Shown: piece after piece, positions 39,306-49,008 of the stretch
Position numbering within the stretch: position 1 is the first letter of the stretch
Layout: each line of letters opens with the position of its first letter
Assembly: GCF_900089775.1 (NCBI RefSeq)
Contig: NZ_FLOB01000002.1
Coordinates: forward strand, 714,976 to 778,975
Length of the DNA: 64,000 bases
DNA from: Marinomonas spartinae
Lineage (GTDB): Bacteria > Pseudomonadota > Gammaproteobacteria > Pseudomonadales > Marinomonadaceae
Direction of reading: 5' to 3'
Program-made: the position numbers and the translations under genes
The notes under the pieces: generated by a model
Database searches by the model: none
What the model was told of the DNA's origin: nothing
What the model saw: the letters and a program-made list of their open reading frames with translations, nothing else

Positions 39306-39731
39306 ATGTCCTTACCTAGTACAGAAGACATTGTGGACGATCTGTCGTTTTTTGACGATTGGGAAGATAAGTACAAGTATATTATTGATTTAGGTAAGTC
39401 TTTGCCTGCGTTCGATGAGGCGTGGCGTACGTCCGAGCGTTTGGTGAAAGGCTGTCAAAGCAATGTATGGATTCAACCAGGTACCGAGCAAGATGCTCAG
39501 AAAGGTGAAGTGCTTACCTTTGCTGTCGACAGTGATGCCATTATCGTACGTGGCTTGCTTGGTGTGGTGCTGGCAGCATTCGATCATAAAACGCCGCAAG
39601 ATATTTTGGATTTTAATATTGATGAGTATTTTGCTCAGCTGGACCTTGAGCGTCATTTGAGTCCTACTCGGGGCAATGGTTTGCGTTCTATTGTGGGACG
39701 TATAAAAAATATCGCGCAAGCGGCGGCTTAG
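39306..39731 (+). CDS. sufE: Sulfur acceptor protein SufE
   Basis: The protein has about 141 residues and the SufE pattern: DWEDKYKYIIDLGK, then the sulfur-accepting Cys50 in LVKGCQSNVW. It takes persulfide sulfur from SufS and passes it to SufB. ATG 39306 was chosen because GAGGGGAG lies just before it; an in-frame start at 39255 would add a non-conserved hydrophobic extension. Confidence 0.9.
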   Translation: MSLPSTEDIVDDLSFFDDWEDKYKYIIDLGKSLPAFDEAWRTSERLVKGCQSNVWIQPGTEQDAQKGEVLTFAVDSDAIIVRGLLGVVLAAFDHKTPQDILDFNIDEYFAQLDLERHLSPTRGNGLRSIVGRIKNIAQAAA

Positions 39732-39800
39732 TATTGTGTTGTTTTGATCGACTCTTGTTTACTAAAAGATATCGATTTTATTTTTATTGGAGAGCTTTAA

Positions 39801-40946
39801 ATGAACACCCCAGTCTACCTAGATAATTCAGCGACCACGCCTGTTGATCCAAGAGTGGCTGAAAAAATGATGGCGTGTTTGACCCAGAATGGCAATTTTG
39901 GGAACCCAGCTTCTCGCTCACATCTCTTTGGTTGGCGTGCCGAAGAGGCGGTAGAGGAAGCAAGGCAGCAAGTATCCAGTTTGATTGGTGCGGACGCCCG
40001 GGAAATCGTTTGGACATCCGGTGCCACGGAAGCGAATAACTTGGCTCTAAAAGGTGTAGCGCATGCGTATCGTCAAAAAGGTCGTCATATTATTACGTCT
40101 ATGATTGAGCATAAAGCGGTACTGGATCCTTGTAAGCAGCTTGAAAAAGAAGGGTTCGAAGTGACCTATTTAAAACCCGATACTCATGGCGTTATCTCGT
40201 CAGATCAAGTAGCGGGCGCTCTCAGAGAAGATACTATTTTGGTGTCTCTGATGCATGGTAATAACGAACTGGGTGTATTAACAGACATTGCGGCTATCGG
40301 TGAATTAACTCGTAAAAATGGTGTGTTTTTGCATGTGGATGCAGCCCAAACTACAGGTAAAGTTGCGATTGATGTGAACGCAATGAAGGTTGATCTCATG
40401 TCACTTACGGCTCATAAAACCTATGGACCAAAGGGGGTTGGTGCATTATTCGTACGTCGCTCACCAAAAGTGAAGCTAGAAGCGCAAATCCATGGTGGTG
40501 GTCATGAGCGAGGTATGCGTTCTGGAACCTTGGCAACCCATCAAATTGTTGGAATGGGAGAGGCATTTCGTCTGGCGAATGAAGAGATGGCGCAAGACTG
40601 TGCTCGAATTCAAGCTTTACGTGAGCGTTTATGGTCGTCCCTAAGTGAAATCTCTGGTGTACATCTTAATGGCGATTCAGTTAACCGTGTCTCTGGTGTG
40701 TTAAACGTTGGGTTTGCTGATGTGGATGGGGAAGTGTTGTTGATGTCATTAACGGACATCGCTGTGTCATCTGGGTCCGCCTGCACCTCTGCGAGCTTAG
40801 AGCCTTCATATGTGTTACGAGCCATTGGTTTGTCCGATACTTTGGCGCATAGCTCATTACGTCTGTCTGTGGGGCGCTTTACCACAGAAGAAGAGGTGGA
40901 CTTTGCTGCGGAGACAATTAAAAAGGCCGTTACAGCGCTTAGGTAA
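39801..40946 (+). CDS. iscS: Group I cysteine desulfurase (IscS/NifS type)
   Basis: The 381-residue PLP enzyme of the NifS/IscS class has the PLP lysine in [13 protein letters not shown], the PLP-stacking His in MIEHKAVLD and the catalytic cysteine in the flexible loop [17 protein letters not shown]. It is somewhat shorter than E. coli IscS (404), missing the C-terminal tail that contacts IscU. It is the last gene of the suf operon, next to no iscU, hscAB or fdx. It may supply sulfur to other pathways (tRNA thiolation) or to the Suf scaffold. Confidence 0.85.
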   Translation: MNTPVYLDNSATTPVDPRVAEKMMACLTQNGNFGNPASRSHLFGWRAEEAVEEARQQVSSLIGADAREIVWTSGATEANNLALKGVAHAYRQKGRHIITSMIEHKAVLDPCKQLEKEGFEVTYLKPDTHGVISSDQVAGALREDTILVSLMHGNNELGVLTDIAAIGELTRKNGVFLHVDAAQTTGKVAIDVNAMKVDLMSLTAHKTYGPKGVGALFVRRSPKVKLEAQIHGGGHERGMRSGTLATHQIVGMGEAFRLANEEMAQDCARIQALRERLWSSLSEISGVHLNGDSVNRVSGVLNVGFADVDGEVLLMSLTDIAVSSGSACTSASLEPSYVLRAIGLSDTLAHSSLRLSVGRFTTEEEVDFAAETIKKAVTALR

Positions 40947-41031
40947 GGTTTTTTTGCTGTAAAAGTGTATTTTTTGTTGAGAATTGCAAAAGAATCTCGT
41001 GTTGAGCATACAATTTTAACAAAGAGATGCG

Positions 41032-41037
41032 TATAAT
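41032..41037 (+). promoter_or_regulatory. Probable -10 element of the ndk promoter
   Basis: A consensus TATAAT hexamer preceded by GCG lies 94 bases before ndk. No strong -35 hexamer at 17 bases was seen (TACAAT is the best at that spacing). Confidence 0.4.
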
Positions 41038-41130
41038 CCACGCGCTGAAACTTTTATGTCTTGGGTCATGGCTTTTATGGTTTTTGTCCAATTAGCCATC
41101 ACCCTTTTGAATTAATTTTGGAGTTATATC

Positions 41131-41538
41131 ATGGCGTTAGAACGCACTCTATCTATCATCAAGCCAGATGCGGTTGCGAAAAACGTAATCGGTGAAATCT
41201 ACACTCGTTTTGAGCGTGCTGGTCTTAAAATTGTTGAAGCGAAAATGGTTCAACTAGACGACGAATTGGCCGGTGGTTTTTACGCTGAGCACAAAGAGCG
41301 TCCTTTCTATAAAGATTTGGTTGCGTTCATGACATCTGGTCCTGTTGTTGTATCCGTTCTTGAAGGTGAAAATGCCGTACTTCGTCACCGTGAACTAATG
41401 GGAGCGACGAATCCTAAAGAAGCCGCTGCTGGTACTTTGCGTGCAGATTACGCAGAATCTATCGATGCAAATGCGGTTCACGGTTCTGACTCTGTAGAAT
41501 CAGCGGCTCGTGAAGTTGCTTACTTCTTCGGTAAGTAA
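41131..41538 (+). CDS. ndk: Nucleoside diphosphate kinase
   Basis: This Ndk of 135 residues starts with [18 protein letters not shown] and has the phosphorylated His117 in the signature NAVHGSDS. It transfers phosphate between nucleoside di- and triphosphates. It is a little shorter than E. coli Ndk (143), lacking part of the C-terminal tail. Two terminators in tandem follow, so it is probably its own transcription unit ahead of rlmN, as in many gammaproteobacteria. Confidence 0.95.
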   Translation: MALERTLSIIKPDAVAKNVIGEIYTRFERAGLKIVEAKMVQLDDELAGGFYAEHKERPFYKDLVAFMTSGPVVVSVLEGENAVLRHRELMGATNPKEAAAGTLRADYAESIDANAVHGSDSVESAAREVAYFFGK

Positions 41539-41566
41539 TTGATCGCTTGCCCGATCTGATTGCTTA

Positions 41567-41590
41567 AAGCGGGCATTAGCCCGCTTTTTT
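41567..41590 (+). terminator. First ndk terminator
   Basis: A perfect 8-bp GC-rich stem, AAGCGGGC paired with GCCCGCTT, with an ATTA loop and a run of T residues. A textbook Rho-independent terminator. Confidence 0.9.
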
Positions 41591-41604
41591 ACAGATTTAC
41601 AGAG

Positions 41605-41640
41605 GCTTCTGAAAAGCGTTTTCTTTTCAGAAGCTTTTTT
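41605..41640 (+). terminator. Second ndk terminator
   Basis: A perfect 12-bp stem, GCTTCTGAAAAG paired with CTTTTCAGAAGC, with a 6-base loop and six T residues, only 14 bases after the first terminator. Confidence 0.85.
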
Positions 41641-41680
41641 CGTTTACACTAAATGCTATTCGTAGCAAGCGATATTTATT

Positions 41681-42793
41681 ATGACTGACACCAAAAAAGT
41701 AAACCTATTAGGTTTATCCCCTGAAAAATTGATTGCCTTCTTTGAGTCTATCGGTGAGAAGAAGTTTCGTGCGACTCAAGTGATGAAGTGGATTCATCAA
41801 AAGGGGGCGGAAAACTTCGAAGAGATGACGGATGTCAGTAAAGCATTACGTGCGAAACTGGAAACGATTTGCGAGATTCGGGCGCCTGAAGTCGTTTCGC
41901 AAAATATTTCTAGCGATGGTACCCGTAAATGGATCATTCGTACCGAAGGCGGCAAGAATGATTGTGTTGAGACGGTGCTTATTCCCGATGGGGATCGAGC
42001 AACGTTATGTGTGTCTTCCCAGGTAGGTTGTTCTTTGGATTGCAGTTTTTGTTCTACTGGCAAGCAAGGTTTTAATCGTAATTTGACACCAGCTGAGATC
42101 ATTGGTCAGGTTTGGATTGCGATAAAATCTTTTGGCCCGATGGATCCTAATGGCCCTCGTCGTGTGACTAACGTGGTCATGATGGGGATGGGGGAACCTC
42201 TGATGAACTTTGAGCCTGTTGTTGATGCGATGATCTTGATGATGCACGATAACGCTTATGGGCTATCGAAGCGCCGTGTGACCTTGAGCACTTCCGGTGT
42301 GGTACCTAAAATCTACGAGTTAGTTAAACGTACCGATGTATCGTTGGCGATTTCTCTGCATGCGCCGAACGATGCTCTGCGTAATGAACTGGTGCCAATC
42401 AATAAAAAGTATCCCATTGCGCAATTGTTGGAGGCGTGCCAGCATTATTTGGCCAATTTGCCAGATAAGCGCCATATCACCATCGAATATACTTTGATGT
42501 CTGGGGTGAATGATAATGAAGAGCAGGCCTATGAATTGGCGGCTTTATTGGAAGAGTTGGAATGTAAGGTTAACTTGATTCCGTTTAACCCTTTCCCTCA
42601 CTCTGGCTATGAAAAACCCTCTAATAACCGTACCCGTCGCTTTCAGAAAATTATGGCGGATGCGGGTTACACTGTGACAGTTAGAACTACCCGTGGCGAT
42701 GATATTGATGCGGCATGTGGTCAACTGGTTGGAGACTTTCAGGATAAAACGCGCCGCAGTCAAAAATACATTGAGTTACGTGAAGTAAAGTAA
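41681..42793 (+). CDS. rlmN: Dual-specificity RNA methyltransferase RlmN (23S rRNA A2503, tRNA A37)
   Basis: The 370-residue radical SAM enzyme has the cluster cysteines Cys117, Cys121 and Cys124 (CSLDCSFC), the SAM-binding GMGEPL, and a C-terminal catalytic cysteine in DIDAACGQL. It adds a methyl group at C2 of adenine 2503 of 23S rRNA and of adenine 37 in some tRNAs. It starts the run rlmN-pilF-rodZ-ispG-hisS-yfgM-bamB-der. Confidence 0.95.
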   Translation: MTDTKKVNLLGLSPEKLIAFFESIGEKKFRATQVMKWIHQKGAENFEEMTDVSKALRAKLETICEIRAPEVVSQNISSDGTRKWIIRTEGGKNDCVETVLIPDGDRATLCVSSQVGCSLDCSFCSTGKQGFNRNLTPAEIIGQVWIAIKSFGPMDPNGPRRVTNVVMMGMGEPLMNFEPVVDAMILMMHDNAYGLSKRRVTLSTSGVVPKIYELVKRTDVSLAISLHAPNDALRNELVPINKKYPIAQLLEACQHYLANLPDKRHITIEYTLMSGVNDNEEQAYELAALLEELECKVNLIPFNPFPHSGYEKPSNNRTRRFQKIMADAGYTVTVRTTRGDDIDAACGQLVGDFQDKTRRSQKYIELREVK

Positions 42794-42867
42794 TGGGCTA
42801 AGGTGTTAGGTTGTTTCTTTTGAGAGACAACAGGTAAATGAATATCATTGTAGACAAGGATGTCTTA

Positions 42868-43596
42868 ATGAAGATAATACGAGTGATCTGTCTTTTTTTG
42901 GTGTGTTGGGTGATGACTGGCTGTGCTTATCAGCGTACCGATAACCTACAGTCTGATATCTCGGATGAACGCCGATTGGATCTTGCACAAGCGCATATAT
43001 TGTTAGGGCAGTTTGCGTTAAGCAAAGCTCAGCTCGACCAGGTGTCAAAAGCACATCAAGGTAGGAATTACTGGCGTTTGAGAAGTCTTTACTGGTTTAA
43101 TGCTGGAAGAGAAAGCAAGGCGTTAGCTGAGCATGAGAAGGCCTTGTCTTTGTATCCAGACGATGACTTTATCTTAAATAACTACGGTGTTTTATTAGGT
43201 AAAGAAAATCATTGGCAAAAAGCGTGTCACGAGTTCAAAAAGGCCAGTTTAGGTGGTTATTCAGCTCGACAATCCGTGTGGATTAATTTGTCTCGGTGTG
43301 AGCTGCGTCAGTTTGACGTAAAATTATCTGAAAAGGACTTAGATAGAGCAAAAGAAATTGATGATTTGCCTCTGATAGGTTTGATGACAGAGCTTAATCT
43401 TGTTTTAATACGGGGTAACCTTAGTAAGGCTCGCCTAATTTTAAATAATATCCAGGCTGACACAAAACACGCTACCAATAGCGTGTATTTTGATGAATAT
43501 AACTGTCTGTCGCGGCAAGTAATCGCACGCGAGACTGACCCTACAATTTATTCATCTGCGAGCACTTTGACCTGCCTGGATCGCTCAAGGTATTGA
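42868..43596 (+). CDS. pilF: Type IV pilus assembly TPR lipoprotein PilF/PilW-like
   Basis: The protein has about 242 residues. The lipoprotein signal is MKIIRVICLFLVCWVMTGC with the acylated cysteine at 19. Helical TPR-type repeats follow (for example AHILLGQFALSKAQLDQV, and LSLYPDDDFILNNYGVLL), as in PilF, the outer-membrane pilotin for the PilQ secretin. ATG 42868 follows AAGGA. The place between rlmN and rodZ matches Pseudomonas. The sequence is more diverged than its neighbours. Confidence 0.8.
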   Translation: MKIIRVICLFLVCWVMTGCAYQRTDNLQSDISDERRLDLAQAHILLGQFALSKAQLDQVSKAHQGRNYWRLRSLYWFNAGRESKALAEHEKALSLYPDDDFILNNYGVLLGKENHWQKACHEFKKASLGGYSARQSVWINLSRCELRQFDVKLSEKDLDRAKEIDDLPLIGLMTELNLVLIRGNLSKARLILNNIQADTKHATNSVYFDEYNCLSRQVIARETDPTIYSSASTLTCLDRSRY

Positions 43597-43597
43597 T

Positions 43598-44683
43598 ATG
43601 ACAACTGAATTCAAAGCTGACGTTCCAAATGTAGAAAAGAGTCAAATTGACAAGCCTACTGTTGATATCAACATAGGTAATCGATTAAAAGCAAAGCGTG
43701 CTGAGCGTGGCTTTGATGAAAGGGAAGTGGCGACCGAGCTTAAGTTACCAATTGATCAAGTACGAGCGCTTGAGTCCAATAACTTTGCTTACTTCCGTTC
43801 TAAAACATTTGCACGGGGCTATTTGAAGGCCTACTGTCGTTTCCTTGAAATGGATCAGGCCGAAATATTAATTGCCTTCGATGCAATGCAGTCTGGTGCT
43901 GAAACGACTATTAAACCTGTAGATAAGGTTATTAACAAACAGACCAAGTTTGGGGATCCTATTGTCATGTTGGTCTCCGCCGTTATTATTGCTGTGTTGA
44001 TTTTCTTAGCGGTTTGGTGGCCGAGCTTTTCGAGCAAAAATTCTGCTGCGATAGATAAAAATCCACCAGTGGCAAACTCTTCTCAAGCAAAAACATCACC
44101 TCCCTCGACAGTGTCTTCTCCAGTAGCAGATAGTACACCGCCAGCTCTTGATGCATTAAATGAGCAAGATGTGGACAGCGATACGGCCGCGAAGACTGGA
44201 GACACCGATATCTCGCAATCAAAAGCGGCAGCAGCAAGCGCTGCAGATGAGTCTACTGATGCAAAGGTTCACACTCAAAAAGACGATGGCGTGACTACGG
44301 GAATGTCTGCTGAAACCATTGCTTTGCTTGAAAACTCAGGGGTAAATGCGAAAAAGGTTGAGCAGGAAACAAAAGCTGTGGCGACAGCGGATCTATCACA
44401 ACCCTCCGCTAATGGCGAACTTGCGAAGCCTGCACCGACCTATACTAATGATATTGAAGCCACCTTTGATGCCGATTGCTGGGTAGAAGTACGTGATAGT
44501 ACTGGTAAGATTTTATACTCTGGCGTGAAAAACGCAGGAGATAAGTTGGATCTAACTGGCACGCCTCCGTACCGCGTTGTGTTGGGGTATGCGAGGGGCG
44601 TTTCCTCTTTTGATTATAAAGGTAAGTCTTTCGACTTTTCTTCTTATACACATAAAGACCTGGCTCGTTTTGAGCTCAAGTAG
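43598..44683 (+). CDS. rodZ: Cytoskeletal protein RodZ
   Basis: The 361-residue protein has an N-terminal cytoplasmic helix-turn-helix (about 25-90, [20 protein letters not shown]), a membrane segment near 126-147 ([20 protein letters not shown]), a long Ser/Ala/Thr-rich periplasmic linker (150-280) and a C-terminal DUF4115 domain (285-358). RodZ links MreB to the cell envelope and sets rod shape. It starts one base after the pilF stop codon. Confidence 0.9.
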   Translation: MTTEFKADVPNVEKSQIDKPTVDINIGNRLKAKRAERGFDEREVATELKLPIDQVRALESNNFAYFRSKTFARGYLKAYCRFLEMDQAEILIAFDAMQSGAETTIKPVDKVINKQTKFGDPIVMLVSAVIIAVLIFLAVWWPSFSSKNSAAIDKNPPVANSSQAKTSPPSTVSSPVADSTPPALDALNEQDVDSDTAAKTGDTDISQSKAAAASAADESTDAKVHTQKDDGVTTGMSAETIALLENSGVNAKKVEQETKAVATADLSQPSANGELAKPAPTYTNDIEATFDADCWVEVRDSTGKILYSGVKNAGDKLDLTGTPPYRVVLGYARGVSSFDYKGKSFDFSSYTHKDLARFELK

Positions 44684-44691
44684 AGAATATT

Positions 44692-45804
44692 ATGCATTTT
44701 GAATCGCCTATTAAGCGCCGTCAGTCTCGTCAGATTATGGTGGGTAATGTACCTGTTGGTGGTGGTGCCCCAATCAGTGTACAAAGTATGACTAATACAG
44801 AAACTTGCGATGTGGCAGCAACCGTTACACAGATCCGTGCGATTGCCGATGCTGGTGCAGACATTGTTCGTGTGTCCATTCCCTCTATGGATGCGGCAGA
44901 AGCGTTTAAGCACATTCGTGAGCAGGTATCCATTCCTTTAGTTGCTGACATTCATTTTGATTATAAAATTGCCTTGAAAGTCGCCGAATATGGTGTGGAT
45001 TGCTTGCGTATTAATCCAGGTAATATTGGCAATAAAGATCGTATTCGTGCGGTGGTGGATTGTGCCCGTGATAAAAATATTCCCATTCGTATTGGTGTGA
45101 ATGCTGGCTCATTAGAAAAAGATCTACAGAAAAAATACGGTGAACCAACAGCCGATGCCTTAGTTGAATCGGCTTTTCGTCAACTGCAATATTTTGATGA
45201 GCTGGATTTTCATGAGTACAAGCTCAGTTTAAAAGCGTCTGATGTCTTTATGACGGTTGCGGCTTACCGTAAGATTGCCGCACAAATTGATAACCCATTG
45301 CATTTAGGGATTACCGAAGCCGGTGGGTTACGCTCAGGAACGGTGAAATCCTCCATCGGTCTTGGTCTGCTTTTGATGGACGGTATTGGTGATACGCTGC
45401 GTGTTTCGTTAGCGGCTGATCCAGTGCAGGAAATTAAAGTCGGTTGGGATATGTTGCGCAGTCTTAAATTGCGTAATCGTGGCATTAACTTTATTGCTTG
45501 CCCAAGCTGCTCTCGGCAAAACTTTGATGTCATCAAAACGATGAATCAATTAGAGGAGCGCTTAGACGACGTTACTATTCCCATGGATGTGGCCGTGATT
45601 GGTTGTGTTGTTAACGGCCCCGGAGAGGCCAAAGAGGCTGATCTAGGTTTGGCTGGTGGCACACCGAATAATTTGGTTTATACCGATGGTAAGCCCAGTG
45701 GTAAAGTAAAAAATGAGACGCTTGTTGATGAATTAGAAAGAATGATTCGTCAGAAAGCTGTCGCAAAAGAACGTGAACTTGCAAATATTATCGCAAAAGA
45801 TTAA
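44692..45804 (+). CDS. ispG: 4-hydroxy-3-methylbut-2-enyl diphosphate synthase
   Basis: The 370-residue IspG (GcpE) has an N-terminal TIM barrel and a C-terminal [4Fe-4S] domain with cysteines in [11 protein letters not shown] and [17 protein letters not shown]. It carries out the penultimate step of the MEP isoprenoid pathway in the cytoplasm. Length is close to E. coli IspG (372). Its need for Fe-S clusters makes it a client of the suf operon nearby. It starts 8 bases after rodZ. Confidence 0.95.
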   Translation: MHFESPIKRRQSRQIMVGNVPVGGGAPISVQSMTNTETCDVAATVTQIRAIADAGADIVRVSIPSMDAAEAFKHIREQVSIPLVADIHFDYKIALKVAEYGVDCLRINPGNIGNKDRIRAVVDCARDKNIPIRIGVNAGSLEKDLQKKYGEPTADALVESAFRQLQYFDELDFHEYKLSLKASDVFMTVAAYRKIAAQIDNPLHLGITEAGGLRSGTVKSSIGLGLLLMDGIGDTLRVSLAADPVQEIKVGWDMLRSLKLRNRGINFIACPSCSRQNFDVIKTMNQLEERLDDVTIPMDVAVIGCVVNGPGEAKEADLGLAGGTPNNLVYTDGKPSGKVKNETLVDELERMIRQKAVAKERELANIIAKD

Positions 45805-45813
45805 GGAACCACC

Positions 45814-47088
45814 GTGGCTCGTAAAATTCAAGCACTCAGGGGAATGAATGATATTTTACCTGGTCAATCCTCTGTTTGGCAGTATTTAGAAAATGTTGTT
45901 GCCGATGTTGCTAAATCCTATGGTTATCAGCAAATCCGTTTTCCCATCGTAGAAAATACCGACCTCTTTAAACGTGGTGTAGGAGAAGCGACGGATATTG
46001 TTGAAAAAGAAATGTACACATTTGAAGACCGTAACGGTGAATCATTAACGTTACGTCCAGAAGGAACGGCTAGCTGCGTGCGTGCTGCGGATCAGGCTGG
46101 TCTCTTATTCAATCAGGTTCAGCGTCTGTGGTACACGGGCCCGATGTTCCGCTATGAACGACCACAGAAAGGTCGTTACCGCCAGTTTTATCAAATAGGA
46201 CTGGAGTGTTTTGGCATGAGCAGTGCCGATATCGACGCGGAATTGATTGTTCTATTAGCCCGTTTATGGAAAAAACTAGGGTTGCTGGATCACGTGGAAT
46301 TACAGCTCAATACCATTGGTGAGTCATCGGAGCGCGAGGCCTATAAAGCGGCGCTTGTGGAATATCTGACAGGCTTTAAAGATCAGTTGGATGAAGATAG
46401 CCAGCGTCGCCTATCCACTAATCCAATGCGTATTCTTGATTCGAAAGATGTTAATACGCAAGCCATATTAGACAAGGCACCAAGTCTAGAAGAGTTCATT
46501 GGTGAAGAATCGAGAGCGCATTTTGATCGTTTGCAGAGTTTGTTGACAGCCAATGGTGTGTCTTTTGTAATCAATCGCCGCTTGGTTCGAGGGTTAGACT
46601 ACTACAGCAAAACGGTGTTTGAATGGGTGACAACGCATTTAGGGGCGCAAGCAACGGTCTGTGGTGGTGGCCGCTATGATGGTTTGGTGGAGCTCTTGGG
46701 CGGTAAGCCGACACCTGCCGTGGGTTTTGCTATGGGGATTGAGCGTTTAGTCTTATTGCTGGAAACCCTTGATTTGATCCCAGATGAAGCGAAACCATCG
46801 GTCGATCTATTTATTGTGAGCTTTGGAGAGGATGCCGAGGTGCGTTCTTTTGTGCTAGCGGAAGAGATTCGCTCACATACCAATGATCTTGTCGTGATGC
46901 GTCATTGTGGCGGTGGTAATTTTAAAAACCAAATGAAAAAGGCCAATAATTCTGGTGCACGCTTTACCGTTATCTTAGGTCAAGATGAAGTGGATCAAGG
47001 TATTTGCCAAATAAAAGATATGCAAACGGGTGAGCAGGAGACTTGTTCATTCGATTCAGTCGTTGCTTATGTTAATACAAAATTCTAA
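45814..47088 (+). CDS. hisS: Histidine-tRNA ligase
   Basis: The 424-residue class II synthetase has motif 2 (FRYERPQKGRYRQFYQIGLE), the histidine-specific segment LVRGLDYYSKTVFEW and motif 3 (AVGFAMGIERLVLLLE), followed by the C-terminal anticodon-binding domain. It charges tRNA-His. Length equals E. coli HisS. The start codon is GTG at 45814, after AAGGAACC. Nine bases separate it from ispG. Confidence 0.95.
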   Translation: MARKIQALRGMNDILPGQSSVWQYLENVVADVAKSYGYQQIRFPIVENTDLFKRGVGEATDIVEKEMYTFEDRNGESLTLRPEGTASCVRAADQAGLLFNQVQRLWYTGPMFRYERPQKGRYRQFYQIGLECFGMSSADIDAELIVLLARLWKKLGLLDHVELQLNTIGESSEREAYKAALVEYLTGFKDQLDEDSQRRLSTNPMRILDSKDVNTQAILDKAPSLEEFIGEESRAHFDRLQSLLTANGVSFVINRRLVRGLDYYSKTVFEWVTTHLGAQATVCGGGRYDGLVELLGGKPTPAVGFAMGIERLVLLLETLDLIPDEAKPSVDLFIVSFGEDAEVRSFVLAEEIRSHTNDLVVMRHCGGGNFKNQMKKANNSGARFTVILGQDEVDQGICQIKDMQTGEQETCSFDSVVAYVNTKF

Positions 47089-47138
47089 TCGATAACCGTA
47101 CCACGCCTGTTTGCGGCGTGTTGAATGAGGAATAGAAA

Positions 47139-47780
47139 GTGTCTGAGTTAAAGACTGAAGAAGAACAAATTGAAGCGTTTAAACAGTGGTGGAAAAAGTA
47201 CGGCACGATTCTTCTGATTGCTGTTGTTGTTGTCGTTGGTGGGTATTTTGGCTGGCAAGCATGGCAACGTAGCCAAGCAACCCATATTAGTGAAGCATCT
47301 GCCTTATATCAGAATTTGCTTCAAGCATCTGGGGATTTATCTGATAAGGATAACCAAAAAACCGTTGCCTATATCTCTAATCAGCTTAAGAAAGATTACA
47401 GTGATACGGGATATGCCATGCTTGGCCAGCTTATTGCGGCGCGCTTAGAAGTCCATAATAAGGATTATGATAAAGCGATAAGTGATCTTGAAGCAGCGGC
47501 GAAAGCAACAGACGATGCTTCTTTTAAAGCCATTGCTTATGTGCGTATTGCTCGAGTGTTGGCTCAAAAGGCAGATTACTCTAAAGCGCTAGCGACTCTT
47601 GATAAGGTGACAGAGCCGCAATTTGTGGCACAACGAGAAGAAACGGCAGGCGATATTTACTTATTACAAGGTAAGCGCGATGAAGCGCGTGCCGCTTATG
47701 AAAAAGCTAGTAAGGCTTTGGGTAATAAAGTACAACATCCTTTGTTAGATATTAAACTTAGAGACTTGGTGAAAGGTTAA
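47139..47780 (+). CDS. yfgM: Ancillary SecYEG translocon subunit YfgM
   Basis: The 213-residue protein has a short cytoplasmic N-terminus (MSELKTEEEQIEAFKQWWKK), one membrane segment (about 21-41, VVVVVGGYFGW) and a periplasmic TPR-like helical domain. YfgM binds SecYEG and the chaperone PpiD and helps proteins leave the translocon. The start codon is GTG at 47139. It lies between hisS and bamB, the conserved order. Confidence 0.9.
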   Translation: MSELKTEEEQIEAFKQWWKKYGTILLIAVVVVVGGYFGWQAWQRSQATHISEASALYQNLLQASGDLSDKDNQKTVAYISNQLKKDYSDTGYAMLGQLIAARLEVHNKDYDKAISDLEAAAKATDDASFKAIAYVRIARVLAQKADYSKALATLDKVTEPQFVAQREETAGDIYLLQGKRDEARAAYEKASKALGNKVQHPLLDIKLRDLVKG

Positions 47781-47782
47781 TT

Positions 47783-48916
47783 ATGAGTAAGTCACTTCTC
47801 GCGGGCGTAGTATTGGTGGCCTTGATGTTACAAGGTTGTTCTAGCTCGCTTCCTGCATTACCTGATCCTAAGCCCATTAAGAGTGAAGTGGATCTGCATA
47901 GTACCTGGCGGACTGGCGTGGATGGCAACTTTGGTGAATCCAGCGAGCGCTATAATATTGTAGCAAAAGACGGTTCGCTGTTTTTTGTGACCGATGAGGG
48001 TTCAGTTTATCAACTAGCGCAAAAAAATGGCGATGAATTGGAGCGTATTGACACCAAATACAAGCCAAGTGCAGGTGTGACAAAAGTTGGCGATAACATC
48101 TATTTTGGTACCTATCAAGCTCAGCTTGTGTCGGTCTCCCTAAAAGATAAGAAAGTAAACTGGACCAAAACTTTGAGTTCAGAAGTCTTATCAAGTCCGG
48201 CTTACGCTGATGGTAAATTGGCTGTACAAACAGGTGATGGCTGGTTAACCGTGATGGATGCGACAACGGGTGATGTTTTGTGGCGCGCGAAAGAGGATTT
48301 GCCAGCCTTGACTGTGCGTGGTACAAGTGCCCCCGTTATTGCAGATGGCAAAGTCATTGCAGGTTTTGCTGATGGCCGCGTAAAAGCTTATGACCTGAAA
48401 ACAGGTAAAACGGATTGGGAGTATGCGGTTGGTACTCCTGAAGGTCGCTATGAAATAGAGCGATTATCTGATGTGGATGGTCGTTTGGTAGTAAAAGATG
48501 GTGTGGTCTATGCGATTGCTTACAATGGCACGCTTGCGGCCCTGTCACTCGAAACCGGACGTCCTATTTGGCAGCGTAGTATTTCAAGTGATGTTGGTGT
48601 GGCGCTTCGAAATAATTTGCTGGTCGTAGTAAGCCAAGATAGTACGGTCTATGGCTTAAATGCCAGCAATGGCTCAGAAATTTGGGTCAATAAGAACCTG
48701 AAAGATCGAGCTTTGATTACGCCTGAGTTTTTTAGAGATTATGTTGCTGTCATGGACAGAGGTGGCTACGTGCATTTGCTTGATCTGAAAAATGGCAAAG
48801 TGATCGCGCGGGACATTGCTCATGATGATGTGCCTTCGGGCAGTCGTATGGTGTCGGCTGATAAGCAATTGTTTATACTTACACCAGACTCTGATGTGAC
48901 CGCATTAAGTTATTGA
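47783..48916 (+). CDS. bamB: Outer membrane protein assembly factor BamB
   Basis: The 377-residue lipoprotein has a signal ending LMLQGC with the acylated Cys19. An eight-bladed PQQ-type beta-propeller follows, with repeated motifs such as GDVLWRAKED, GKTDWEYAVG and GRPIWQRSIS. It is part of the BAM complex that inserts beta-barrels into the outer membrane. It starts 2 bases after yfgM. Confidence 0.94.
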   Translation: MSKSLLAGVVLVALMLQGCSSSLPALPDPKPIKSEVDLHSTWRTGVDGNFGESSERYNIVAKDGSLFFVTDEGSVYQLAQKNGDELERIDTKYKPSAGVTKVGDNIYFGTYQAQLVSVSLKDKKVNWTKTLSSEVLSSPAYADGKLAVQTGDGWLTVMDATTGDVLWRAKEDLPALTVRGTSAPVIADGKVIAGFADGRVKAYDLKTGKTDWEYAVGTPEGRYEIERLSDVDGRLVVKDGVVYAIAYNGTLAALSLETGRPIWQRSISSDVGVALRNNLLVVVSQDSTVYGLNASNGSEIWVNKNLKDRALITPEFFRDYVAVMDRGGYVHLLDLKNGKVIARDIAHDDVPSGSRMVSADKQLFILTPDSDVTALSY

Positions 48917-48990
48917 AGTCGGCTTCGACTTTTCTAACCTGCACATTTAAAGAGGCCGCCATGCCAATATAGGGATGGTGGCCGTTTTGT
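48916..48990 (+). terminator. Two hairpins between bamB and der
   Basis: The first hairpin, AAGTCG-GCTT-CGACTT (48916-48931), begins within the bamB stop codon and is followed by TTCT. The second (48954-48983) pairs GGCCGCCAT with ATGGTGGCC and is followed by GTTTTGTATTTTT. Together they likely attenuate transcription into der. Confidence 0.5.
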
Positions 48991-49008
48991 ATTTTTATAG
49001 GTAATAAA

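Noticed and set aside
40947..41130. Riboswitch or structured leader before ndk
   Set aside because: Only a good -10 hexamer was found; no conserved structure could be recognised.
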